The notes beneath the pieces were generated by a model that had not been told where the DNA came from, made no database searches, and was given only the letters and a program-made list of their open reading frames with translations. Positions 53,475-64,000 of a stretch of 64,000 bases of DNA are shown piece by piece. The DNA comes from Chanos chanos. Lineage: Eukaryota > Chordata > Actinopteri > Gonorynchiformes > Chanidae. The translations under genes and the position numbers were made by a program. Each line of letters opens with the position of its first letter. Position 1 is the first letter of the stretch. The stretch covers positions 15,770,264 through 15,834,263 of the forward strand of contig NC_044499.1 of the NCBI RefSeq assembly GCF_902362185.1, given 5' to 3'.

Positions 53475-56329
53475 ACACAATACATACACATATATGGAGT
53501 TACTTACAACTTACAGTAGCACAACTTTTACTTACTTATGTATTTATTTATTTCAATATCCACACACTCAGGTGGCAATACATCTTCCTCATCCTCCTTA
53601 GTGCTAGATGCCCTGGGCTGTCTGCTGTAGCTCCCTTTCTCTCTGTTTTCTTAGCCTGTCCTTTGTTGGCACTAGGCTGCAATTGGTAAATGAGCAAAAT
53701 CAATGTTGTGCATGATAATTCAGGGTTAATCTCCCAAAAAAAGACCAGCAATACAATATGATGTCTATTTGGGTAAGACTGCTCGGTGACAGAGCCAATG
53801 CATTACAACAGTAAGCCTCACCAGACTCTTAACTGTCAGTGGCCCAACTTCAAGTACCCTACCACATGACTACTTTTTCTGCAGACAAATTTTACTGGGC
53901 TATTTGTCATTCGGCAATGTTTTAACAATATTTAAGTTAAATACGTAATATAGATTACTGCAGGTGTTGTAATATAGACCTAACTTATATAAGGTTAGTT
54001 CAACTATAATGCTGACAAAATACTAATATTCAGCTTCATGTCTCATTAAGAATCACCAAACCACTTTGTGTAGTTAAAATAAACTGTGGGCCTATAATGA
54101 GATTTCAGTAAAATTAGATGAGCAATTAAGCGTTCAAATCTGAGCTTGTAAAGGCCTTTGGGCTTCTTTTAGAATCGATAATTTACTAAGCTATATCTTA
54201 AAGCTTTTGCTAATCAGTATGAGCATGTACACAGTGGAGGCATCATATATTTGCACATTTTCTTGTGACGGGTGACAGGTCGGCTATAACGTTCCTGATA
54301 TCCAAACATGATTGCTTAGACTATTTACCACGCAACATTTATCTGTTTCAATCACCTGACAAAGGAACCGGAGTTCAGTTCACTCGTTTTCATTGACGAC
54401 GCTATTTAACACCAGACTAGCTTTCTTGTTAAGCTAAATGGTGGGCTATTGCCTAAGTAAGGCTGGCTGTATTGAGATGTTTTAATAGTGGGTTAATTTC
54501 ACAGTAGTGAGAAACAATGAGGCCTAAAGCAAACACTGTCGTTATCTGGCTGTCATCAATGAAGGCCGGCCAGGGAGACGTGAATGCTGTTCTGCAAAGC
54601 GCACGATTTGCGTGCCTTAGCTGTGGTAGCTTTGACAAGGAATGTTGGGTAAGGGGAGGGCAGGGGCACGTGCAGTCACGCAGAATTAGAACTCAAATGC
54701 AGTTGTCGGGTATTACAATACGCTTTTAACTAAGAACTGATGCCATGGGCCTAATTTAAAAATTAAAATATACAATTAGAAAAAGAAATAGAAAAAAATG
54801 TCTTGCCAAAGGGGCACTTATCTAGTCAGAGGTCAAATGGGCAGGTGCTAGAGCACCAGCATCTATCTGTGCCCGTGCCTGCTTGTGCCTGCTTGGCCAA
54901 AAGATAACAGTGAGCATGATAGTACAAAGGTTCTACAAGAAGTGCAAAGTATATGCATATATTTACCCTTTTAACATCATATTAATTTTGAGGAAATGAA
55001 CTGACAGGCTGTGAATTCTCTATCTCCTTCTATTCATAAAATATCTTTAAGTCTGAATATTCCCAGTCCAGATTCACATCTTAGGTTTTTTGGGGGGGGT
55101 TTTTTGGTGTTTTTTTTTTTTTTTTTTAACTGAAGATGACTTTAAGGATACACAATTGATTTGTTCCTCTTAATGTGTGGCATCCCAGTTGCTCCATTCA
55201 TGTTGCTAGTTACTGAAATATTATAATGTTTCTCTCAGGGCTTTGACTGTAGTCTGTATAAAATTCCTTTGGGTGCAATTATGTGCTTTTTATTCACAAT
55301 TTTCTGTCAGTCTCATTCAGAGTGTGAATTATACAATGACAGTCAGAGGCTGAACTTTTCTCCAGGGCTATATAGTATAGGATATGTAAATGTTTTGACC
55401 CCACCAAACTGTTGTTTTTACCCGTTTTGGGGGTGTCCAAGTCTTATTTAATCCGTAACTCGAAGCCAGATCCCGTTTTAGTAGGTCTTGGCTGACATTA
55501 GCTGTGCTGCTGCTGTGTCGTGACAGATGACAGAGGGACTCCACTGACCATTAGTGCAAACATTGGGACCAGGGTACTGGCACACACTGAGGCATATTAA
55601 TTCATGGAAGCTACAGGATCATTAATGGAAGGTTACAACAGTCCAGTTCAGACTTATGATTAGCCAACCGCATTACATTTCTAAAACTATGCATAACCCA
55701 ACAGTATTCCTGGAAATACTGAGAAATGAATACACAACAAAAATCTTGGCAGAGCACCATTAACATGGCATAGCTCCATTGTGCCTGCTGGCAGATTTAT
55801 TGCCACCATGAGATCAAATGGTTTAACCATTTTCTATTTTTCTAGTTGAAATAGCCTCTCAGCTTTGAAAATGGCTTAAAGAGACACACTATGTTCATAC
55901 TGATAATAATAATAATCTTGAATACATGCAATATGGATGAATTTTGCCCAGACTGGTTTGAACAAGAAGTGAAAGTACAGAACATATCTGTAACAACCAA
56001 AAATTAGTCAAAATTGTGAGCCAAACCTGGTTTGGGAAGTCCAGCATAATTAACAAGAAACAAAAAAGGTTATAACATGATTTATGGTCAACTGCAAATA
56101 TTCTTCGAAAGCAAGCAGTTTCTAAAATGGACATTTGCCATTTTCACAGTGTTGGTTCTGGTTTGTGCGGTGGAAAAGGTTTTTTTAACCCTTTTTTAAG
56201 GATCGCAACTACACTGCTCCACTGTTGCCACAAATTTCCCTGTGAAAGAGATTCCTTACGGCAGAGAGTCATCCCATTACATCAAAAGTAGCTGATACCA
56301 CTTTATTTTGCTAATGGTATAACTAATGA

Positions 56330-56880
56330 CAAACTGACTGACAAACAGCTTCTATCCACAGGCAATCAGGCTTGTGAATGACTCTTTCACACATGGCCCC
56401 TTCCAACCTCTCTGACTGGAGGACCAATGACTGCAACACACACTACTTAACGAACACTAAACTCTGTAAACTCTGTAGACACAAGACAGCTGTTAGTGCT
56501 GCTGTCCCACCACTGTCATCATGCAATACTGCACAATGCACTTTATGACTGCTGCTCTCTGCCCCCTTGCACATACTGCACATGTACTGTGACATTTGCA
56601 CACTCAATCTACCTCACTTGCACATACTGCGCTTGTACTGCGACATTTGCACATTCAATCTACCTCACCTCTCTCTTTTTTTGTATAAGTTCACTTGCTA
56701 TTTATATGTCTCCATATAAGATCTTCCCATTTAAGAATTTTTTCTACTTATTTATATATTGTCTGGCAACGGAGGATTAGCAAAGTAAGAATTTCATTGT
56801 ACAGTGTAACTGCCTGTTCTGCTGTGCACATGACAATAAAACTCTTGAATCTCTTGAATCTTGAATCTTGAATCTAATGG
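56330..56880 (+). mobile_element. 3' end of a non-LTR retrotransposon
   Basis: A remnant frame reads NSFYPQAIRLVNDSF, a typical C-terminal phrase of fish LINE second ORFs. A Cys/Thr-coding ACATACTGCAC-type duplication and a 3' UTR ending ATTTCATTGTACAGTGTAAC follow. The element ends in a tandem TTGAATC tail (56844-56875), as expected for LINE 3' ends. The 5' limit is uncertain. The clade is not assigned. Strongly 5'-truncated. Confidence 0.6.
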
Positions 56881-56934
56881 CAGCTACCGCATAGTTTGGG
56901 TTTTTTGCACTGCAAACATTTTTCATATATCTAA

Positions 56935-57502
56935 TTGCAGAAACCATTGTTCAAACATTTGTCATGTCTCACCTTGATTACTGCAATGTTCTATACTCTG
57001 GCCTGCCTGCACCTATTACCAAAAGTCTTCAGCTGGTCCAGAATGCTGCTGCCAGAAGCCTGACTAGAACAAGGAAGTTTGACCACATTACACCTGTCCT
57101 GGATTCCTCTCATTGGCTCCAAATTGATGCAAGGGCAGGTTTTGAGGTCCTCTTATTAATAAAATTTTACATGGGCTTGCGCCAGCCTACCTGTCTGACA
57201 TAATTACACCCTGTAACCCCCCTCGCACCCTGCACTCTCAAGATTCTGGACTATTAGTTGGTCCAAGAGTTAAAAAGAAGTCCACTGGCAACCGAGCCTT
57301 TTCCTACCACTCTCCCTTCCTCTGGAATGGTTTACCTATAGAAATTAGGGAGGCAAACTCCCTTCATACTTTTAAAGCCAAACTAAAGACTTATCTATTT
57401 TGTCTAACTTATGGATAGTATAATTTTGATTTGACTTTGTTATGGACACGTAAAGCCATTTGAGACTATAAATAGTGATAGTGGGCTCTAAATAAACTTG
57501 TC
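56935..57502 (+). mobile_element. 5'-truncated L2/Rex1-type LINE
   Basis: The end of the reverse-transcriptase ORF is recognisable: MSHLDYCNVLYSGLPAPITK, LQLVQNAAARSLTRTRKFDH, ITPVLDSSHWLQIDARAGFE, then in another frame FSYHSPFLWNGLPIEIREAN and TFKAKLKTYLF. A short 3' UTR and an (ATT)n tail follow. The reading frame is broken at least once (stop after RQPTCLT), so the copy is dead. It lies directly after the other LINE end, leaving about 55 bases between them. Confidence 0.75.

Positions 57503-57535
<33 letters not shown>
57503..57535. repeat. (ATT)n tail
   Basis: About eleven ATT units that form the 3' tail of the LINE at 56935-57502. Confidence 0.9.
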
Positions 57536-57538
<3 letters not shown>

Positions 57539-58559
57539 ATTAGTCTAGTTAATGTGATTTATCACTGCACTCTACAGCCTAAAATAACTGCACTATGTAA
57601 GGCAGTAGTGAAGGCAGTCGTGAAGGAAAGAAAAGGGTAAGCAATAAAAAGGAGAGAACACTCCAAGACAAATAAAGTGCTTTGCTTCTAAATAAAGCTC
57701 TTCTTACAAGAGGATTTTCCCAAAAACAGTGTCTTGACTGCAGCTCTCAATACCTCATCCCTCAATCGATGTTTACACAGACGGCATTATTCGAAATGCT
57801 TTACTCAATCAACAGTACAGGTCTAAGGGGACAGACTGGATGTCTCACCAACACTTCTGATCACACCCCATCCCAGAAAAGACAAACACAAGGAGCAATT
57901 CTAACAAAGCTGGATCTGAGAGAAACTTTGGATATAATGTTTAATGTTTGAAATGTTCATGACCCATTTTCTGCAGACATGAATGGTGCTCAATATCTTT
58001 GTGATATTTTGTTTTCATAAAGGCTTTGAAGATGTGTAGCAAAATAGACCATATTCACCCAAAGCCAACCCCTACAGAACTATGTGAGCTCTCAACAACT
58101 TGTATGTTTAAATGTTAACAATAACGAGTTAGTTGTCTTGTATACAGATACGGCTTGATGCAGTGAGTAGACAGTGCAAACAGCGCCAACACACGGACCT
58201 GACATAAAATTAAATCTTTTCAAAAATACTGCGTCCTCTCACACCCGGATAGAAAGTGCAGTCGGCAGTCATGTAATGTAACGAACAATATGCACACGTA
58301 AGAGTATTATGAGCTGCCACTCTTCCAACGTACACACGGTGCAAAACAATACACACGTGAGGGTGGCTGTTAATAACTCGTCAATATCACTCAAGGAGTT
58401 TGGCATTAATAGGGTTAACCTGCAGCATGCTTTAAGGCAAGCCCGGGGTCAGGGTTCTCAAAGGCAGAGAAACACTACATTCTTTTAACCACACTAAACT
58501 CAGCAACCTTCCCTGCTCTTTGACTTCTATGTCCTTATAAGGCTTGGAGTACCATGGCA
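57536..58559. other. Intergenic, nothing recognised
   Basis: No gene or clear repeat; short unsupported ORFs only. Confidence 0.4.
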
Positions 58560-58695
58560 ACCCCAGCACCCACACACACTCATATCTCCCCCTCCCTCGC
58601 AGGCATGCGACGCGCGCTCCACTATGGACAGTCGCTAACGCGGTTTCTTGCTCTTCTTTTATGGCGCCTTATTTTCACATTCCTCCCAAATGCAG
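58560..58695 (+). promoter_or_regulatory. nr2f6: Candidate 5' noncoding exon and promoter of nr2f6
   Basis: A local CpG- and C-rich patch (GCGACGCGCGCTCCACTATG) precedes a good donor, AAATGCAG/GTAGGC, with the exon end at 58695. The nr2f6 coding exon starts 1.4 kb downstream with several possible acceptors (for example TTTAG at 59990-59994). A spliced untranslated first exon is plausible but inferred. Confidence 0.35.
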
Positions 58696-58813
58696 GTAGG
58701 CAGAGAAAATAACTATTAATGAACTTGGATAATGAACATGTGTTTAGAGTTGAGGGCAGCTGTGAATAGCATTCAAAGTTTTAAGAAATACTACCTTTTA
58801 AATATGAGCTAGG

Positions 58814-59329
58814 CTAAATCAGTTTCTGGTGTCTGAAGTCTATGGAGTGGAGCTCCACCCCTCCCCCTGCTTGCTTTACGGGAGTGGAGCTGAGGTTAGG
58901 CCGCATGTCGTTAGCTCGAGCCAGGCGAACCTTGACAAAAGAATTGAACGACGTAGCCACCGAGGGTGTGTAAAAAATAAACTTCTGAAAATCCAAATGT
59001 AGGTTGTTGATACTTTTGACGTATTGTTCGATTTTGTTCCACTGCCAAGAGGCCTGCCAAGACAGAATACCACAGCCTGGCCTTATTTCACAACAAGGGA
59101 AGAACAAATTTTCTCGAGCTAATAACATTTTCAAGGAAAAGGCAGCTTGTAACTGAAAATATTTAGGAAAAAACTGACCACGACTAACTACAGTACTGTC
59201 TTGGTATGGAAAGTTTCGTGCTATTGCTAAAGCACTACTGACACCAGTTTTAAGGTTGTTTTGGGGTGATTGTGTTACACCATTTGTCAGCCAGTTTGTA
59301 GCTAACATTGATGTTATTGAGAAAGACAT
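58814..59329 (-). CDS. Unassigned 171-codon ORF upstream of nr2f6
   Basis: ATG-initiated single-exon frame, MSFSITSMLATNWLTNGVTQ to FRHQKLI. It is Ser/Phe/Asn-rich, has no signal peptide and no motif I recognise. It is the longest unexplained ORF in the window, antisense to nr2f6 and within the probable 5' intron of that gene. Another frame of the same strand is also open for 65 codons, which argues for local base composition rather than selection. It may be a lineage-specific gene or chance. Confidence 0.2.
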   Translation of the reverse strand: MSFSITSMLATNWLTNGVTQSPQNNLKTGVSSALAIARNFPYQDSTVVSRGQFFPKYFQLQAAFSLKMLLARENLFFPCCEIRPGCGILSWQASWQWNKIEQYVKSINNLHLDFQKFIFYTPSVATSFNSFVKVRLARANDMRPNLSSTPVKQAGGGVELHSIDFRHQKLI

Positions 59330-60098
59330 TCCTATGATAGGTACATGTTTGCGTACGTTTGATAGGTTTTGTTTTTCAGCTGTATCGAACGAGTACTTAC
59401 AGCTAATGCTAAGTTAACGTTAGTTACGTTACAGTAAGAATAACAACCAACCTGAGAACTTATGTAAAAGTGTTCATTCGTATGCATTTATATGTAAAAT
59501 GTTATTCGTATGTGGGTGCACATTTTCAGTTACGTATGACATATTATAGAGCACCCATGTTTGTTTGATGTTCAAACGTTATTTGTCTTACAGAAAGTTA
59601 TCCTATGAGTATTAAGGTCTTACAGAATCTGGAAGAACTCGTTTGGGTGAAAACTGTCCAAGCATGTCAAGGGGGAGAGGTGTTTGTATTTCACTGTGTT
59701 TATATTAACTTGTTCTCTGTCAAAGGTCTTCAGTCGAATTGTGAACGAACCTTTGAAATAAGGAGTATGTGAAAAGGCAGTCCTCTCTGGAAAATAACAA
59801 CAGAAAAAAGTAAAGGAGTGATTATGATAGGAAGAGGAGCAAGAAACACACATATTTCATCTAACCATAGACAAAACAAAAGCAAAGCAACTGACTTCAC
59901 TTCCCAAGAACGCTGAATTTGAAGAGCATTGATGTCTCAGATGAGACTGTGAACAGTTTAGGAGTCTTAATTCTTACACAACATGTCAATTTAGAACTCT
60001 CTGAAGCCAAAGGACTGTCAACAGCAGGCCATCCGTGTGTGCCAATAGCAGAAGGATTGGTACCACATTCTTTCTTCGGTTGGATTCATAACTAAGCA

Positions 60099-63000
60099 AT
60101 GGCCATGGTGAGAGGGGGCTGGGGAGACCCCAATGGGGATACAAATGGATTAGGGGACAAGAGTTACCTGAGGGGCGAAGAGGAGGATGGCTCACCCCAA
60201 GCAGGAGGCAGTGACATGGAGGCTGGAGATGATGACAAAGGCTGTGTGGTGGACTGCGTAGTGTGTGGAGACAAATCAAGTGGAAAACATTATGGTGTGT
60301 TCACCTGTGAAGGCTGCAAGAGCTTCTTCAAGAGAAGTATCCGTCGCAACCTGAATTACACCTGCAGGTAATGACTCAAATCACCTGAGAAAGACCTCAG
60401 CGTGCACCGTGCTAACTGCATAGTTGACTCTAGATCAGAGGTACACAAATCCAGTCCTGGACAGTGAGATTCCGTCTGCTTCTTTGCTTTCACCTCTTAA
60501 TTAGATGCTGATTTTTTACTTGGAAAACAGGACTGTGCTCTTCAGCCAATCAGAGACCATTCTCCAATATGATCATATGAATGCCTAGATCTTTTTAGTG
60601 CCTTAGAACATGAATATGTAGGGGGTTTCCTGAGTTCACAGAGCTTTAGTAAATTCATCCACTTAACAACAAACCAGTGCCTTTATGATTTGTCTGAAAA
60701 GGGTAAGTAGGATTCACGGTGATAGTGTGTCACGTATTTATAGTGTGAAAATGTAATGCACAACATAAGTTTTCTTTTGTCAGGGAATTATATTCAGTGA
60801 ACCTACATTCTTACAGGATAGATAGAGCCTCTTAATCACAGTTTAGATGGGATGGAGGAGGTTTGGTCATAGTTGGAGATTGTTTGTGGACTGTTTCTGA
60901 TTTTTCAGGTCAAACCGTGACTGCCAGATTGACCAACATCACCGTAACCAGTGCCAATACTGCCGTTTAAAGAAGTGCTTTAGAGTGGGAATGCGTAAAG
61001 AAGGTAATCATTTATCCTAGCCCATAAACTATGCCATTAATATGAGTCTTAGATATTATGGTACGGTTTCCATTTCCGTGAACTGATCCAATTAGCACTA
61101 ACTTCTCGTGAATCTGAGGATTCCTTGAATATGCTCATCTCAGTTAAGTCTGTGTCCCTTGAATTAAGATTTCTTAAGTAAACAGAATAGACATATAGTA
61201 CTATATCAGTAAACAAACCTACTACAAGTCTGAGTGTGTAACAGAGAACTGTGGTTTCATCATGCTCCTCCATAAGTAGCTGTACTCGTGCCCATGAAAA
61301 GGATGGTCATATGAGGTCTGATAAGATCGAATGTATGTCTGAGCCCCAGTGTTCAGGCAACTACCAGTAATGCTTTATTGAGGAGCTGTTTGTAATAAGT
61401 GTGTTTCATGTTGTCTCTTCTGGAGACAGCCTGACTCTCATTGCGCTGGCCAGAACACAGAATCTTTATTTGTTTGTGTTGAAATTGTCTAGACATTTAT
61501 GCCACATGGAACAATCTGGAATTAGATATTTCTCCGCTGTTTGTTCACGCTGCTGAAATTCTGGCAAATCTTTCGTTTTGAGAGCAGCCCTCTTCATCAA
61601 CTTATGTTTTTCTGTTCATAGAATAACAAACACAAAACAAGTACAGTAACTAAAACAAAACGCCTCCCCATCTGCTCTGCACTTACAACCACATATTTCC
61701 ATTTCCTTTGCCAACTCCAGCAGTTCAGCGTGGACGAATCCCTCCATCTCATGCTAGTATCAGTCCCACATCCACTCCGGTGGGTGGTGGCAACACAGCA
61801 GGAGGGGTGGGTGAGTTCTACAATGGGCAGCCCGTATCGGAGCTCATCTCACAGCTTTTGCGGGCCGAACCCTATCCCAACAGCCGTTATAGCCACCAGT
61901 ACAGCCAGCAGATGCAGGGAGGCAGTGGAACTGCCATGGGCATTGATAACATATGTGAGCTGGCAGCCAGACTCCTCTTCAGCATCATTGAATGGACCCG
62001 CAGCATCCCCTATTTCCCAGAGCTGCCTGTGTCTGAGCAGGTGGCCCTTCTGCGACTCAGCTGGAGTGAACTTTTCATCCTGAACGCTGCCCAGTCTGCT
62101 TTGCCTCTCCACACTGCTCCGCTCCTGGCTGCTGCCGGCTTCCACTCTTCCCCCATGTCTGCAGACCGTGTAGTCTCCTTCATGGACCAAGTGCGGGTCT
62201 TCCAGGACCAAGTGGACAAGCTGACCCGCCTACAGGTGGATTCTGCTGAATACAGTTGCCTCAAAGCCATTGCCCTCTTTTCACCTGGTGAGAAACCCAT
62301 TCCGCTGGAAAGGCTTCTAATTCTGCATTTAATTCTTTCTGTCTAACACTCTCTATGTTGCAGAATTGATTTTCCCCAGCATAGTCATATAGATCCATAC
62401 TGCCAGCAGAAAGGTATAACCTATTGTCAAAGCATTTTCTAGAAATGTCACACTTGACTGTACTACTGCTCCCTCTGCTGGACTGATAAAACAAGACTGA
62501 ACTACGTATAGCACACTACTGTTTTTTTAAGCACATAGCACGAGTGTCCAGGAAAATACAATTCTGAAACTGAGGCTGGATAGTTCTGAAGTGTATAGTG
62601 GCATTAATGATGTATTTGTAGAACACCTGCAGTGGATTTCTTTTTCTCGACCATTCAAGTGGTGTCAGTGCATAAAATGAAGATCTTGGATCTTGTCAGA
62701 ATATTTTTTTTTTATATTACTGCCATCATAGTACAGTTGTAAGTAGTAAGCCATTCTTTTTCTTAAGATTGGGATTTAGGAACACTCCTGTTTGAATTCA
62801 CTGTATATTTAAGGGAGTGTGACAGCTGACGTGTTCTGTTTTTGTCTTCAGATGCATGCGGTCTGACAGACCCGGCACATGTGGAGAGCCTGCAGGAGAA
62901 GGCCCAGGTGGCACTGACTGAGTATGAGCGCATGCAGTACCCCGGGCAGCCTCAGCGCTTCGGCCGGCTGCTGCTCCGACTGCCCGCTCTCAGGGCGGTC

Positions 63001-63126
63001 CCTGCTTCCCTCATCTCTCAGCTCTTCTTTATGCGGCTCATTGGGAAGACGCCCATTGAAACACTCATCCGTGACATGCAGCTCTCCGGCAACTCCATCA
63101 GCTGGCCCTACGCCCCTGGACAGTAA
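60099..63126 (+). CDS. nr2f6: Nuclear receptor NR2F6 (EAR2, COUP-TF family)
   Basis: Orphan nuclear receptor that binds AGGTCA direct repeats, mostly as a repressor, alone or with RXR. Four exons: 60099-60367, 60909-61003, 61721-62287 and 62852-63126, giving 1206 nt or 401 aa in perfect frame. An acidic N terminus precedes a two-finger DNA-binding domain at about 53-121: [20 protein letters not shown] with P-box CEGCKS, second finger [20 protein letters not shown], then [13 protein letters not shown]. The ligand-binding domain follows ([35 protein letters not shown]), ending [20 protein letters not shown]. The NR2F6 assignment, against NR2F1/2, rests on the [16 protein letters not shown] hinge, LBD wording and location near plvap. 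The start was chosen as the first ATG before the acidic N terminus; in-frame stops lie upstream. Poly(A) signal at 63810. Confidence 0.96.
60430..60560. repeat. Possible old interspersed repeat in nr2f6 intron 1
   Basis: The stretch GATCAGAGGTACACAAATCC followed by AGTCCTGGACAG resembles a phrase seen in many fish interspersed repeats (AGTCCTGGAGAG type). Limits and family are uncertain. Confidence 0.25.
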
Positions 63127-63809
63127 TATAAGGGTGCTGCTTCTCCATCATATGAGGTGATCACAGTGCTGGCCAGGCACCAGTCTTGTGTTTGGCTAGA
63201 CACTGGAGATGTCTGGATCTTGAATTCATCGTCTGCAGTAATGTTTTCAGGTCTGATATTGGCTATGGTGACTCAACAGCTGCAGAAGAATGTGTGTGTT
63301 TCTTGGATTATTCTGCGAATTTCCATCAGATGGTTTGATGCACACAAGGAAAGAGAAATGTTATGAACCAAATATCTGCCCTCCCACTAAAGCGTGCAGT
63401 ATAATGCAAGGAAGAGTAACATTAATTATTTGAAAACTGTTTTAGCCAAAGGTAATGGGAAGAGGCTAGGTACTGTTTATTATTTTTTTTCCCTTTTCTT
63501 TCTTTCTTTTTTTCTTTCTGCCGTAGTTGACGCATTTGGAATTATATCCAAGATATGTCATAAAGTGTAGTTAACCATTTTGTTTAAAGGAAATATGAAT
63601 ACTAAAAAAGCGCAGTCATGTAATGGCAGAAGGTGCTTTTCAAAGCTCTAGTTATTTATCTGTAATCGATTTTGTCACCTTAGTTATATTAGAATAATGT
63701 GGGAAAATCAGTGCAGTAGAATCATACTACCTTCAGTATTTTAATTGGCCTTCACAAAATTAAATCTTTTAAACATCTGCCCTTTAATAATTAGTTATGC
63801 CGAATACTG

Positions 63810-63815
63810 AATAAA
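63810..63815 (+). other. Poly(A) signal of nr2f6
   Basis: AATAAA 684 bases after the nr2f6 stop. The 63127-63809 stretch reads as 3' UTR and holds no other gene. Confidence 0.6.
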
Positions 63816-64000
63816 GATCGGAACTTTGTCCTTATTCCTGCCATTGATCTGCCAAATGGAACTAAGGCACACATTGTTTTTCTCTGATGAACTATTTCCT
63901 GCTGCTCATATGTATGAGGACATGGTTGGGTTTCACATTTCAGATGTTGATCTTTGTGCCACAGTAATATACATTTGTTTTGGTACTTGTTCCTTAAGTT

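Larger units (their letters stand above)
51277..56100. other. Gene-free, microsatellite-rich interval
   Basis: Upstream of plvap; its promoter should lie just above 51400, but no clear TATA box is assigned. ORFs here come from simple repeats or are short and featureless. BST2, near PLVAP in human, is not seen. Confidence 0.45.

Noticed and set aside
53257-53689. Several overlapping ORFs of about 70-114 aa
   Set aside because: They are translations of CA/TG/TA microsatellites (HTHTH, CVCVC, IYIYI).
61849-62300. Antisense ORFs of 96-120 aa over nr2f6 exon 3
   Set aside because: Shadows of the ligand-binding-domain coding frame.

Overview
The window is nuclear DNA of a ray-finned (teleost) fish. 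Genes are split by short GT-AG introns. The proteins match vertebrate families, and the intergenic DNA carries fish-type interspersed repeats and microsatellites. Seven protein-coding genes can be read exon by exon, and in six of them the spliced coding lengths are exact multiples of three from ATG to stop.

Layout: 2.8-14.3 kb (-) holds a complete sarcomeric myosin heavy chain of the cardiac/slow MYH7 (vmhc) type, with 37 coding exons, two noncoding 5' exons and a TATA box. 14.3-21.2 kb is gene-free. 21.2-22.8 kb (+) is fitm1l, a fat-storage-inducing transmembrane protein in which both catalytic histidines of the FIT family are replaced. 23.9-27.7 kb (-) is trnau1ap (SECp43), convergent with fitm1l. 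28.5-29.5 kb (+) is mrpl34, divergent from trnau1ap. 31.0-32.5 kb (+) is dda1. 34.3-40.0 kb (-) is ano8, convergent with dda1, with an unresolved 5' end. 42.56-42.83 kb is a palindromic MITE-like element, and 44.15-44.51 kb is a dispersed fish retroposon. 48.1-51.3 kb (-) is plvap. 51.3-58.5 kb is gene-free and rich in microsatellites and LINE 3' ends. 60.1-63.1 kb (+) is the orphan nuclear receptor nr2f6.

The genes form no common pathway. They are joined by ancient synteny. From memory, mrpl34, dda1, ano8, plvap and nr2f6 are neighbours on human 19p13.11, while MYH6/7 and FITM1 lie together on human 14q11-q12. The window therefore records a junction of two vertebrate linkage blocks, with trnau1ap (human 1p35) between them. 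ABHD8 and GTPBP3, which sit in the human 19p13 block, are not present here.

I found no CRISPR array, operon, tRNA or rRNA gene, and no clear new multi-gene system. The best second looks are the probable pseudoenzyme fitm1l, the Asn/Tyr/Gln-rich prion-like segment of trnau1ap together with a frame-breaking cryptic exon, the Gly/Pro-rich tail of plvap, the ano8 5' end, and two unassigned ORFs (29.98-30.35 kb and 58.81-59.33 kb).
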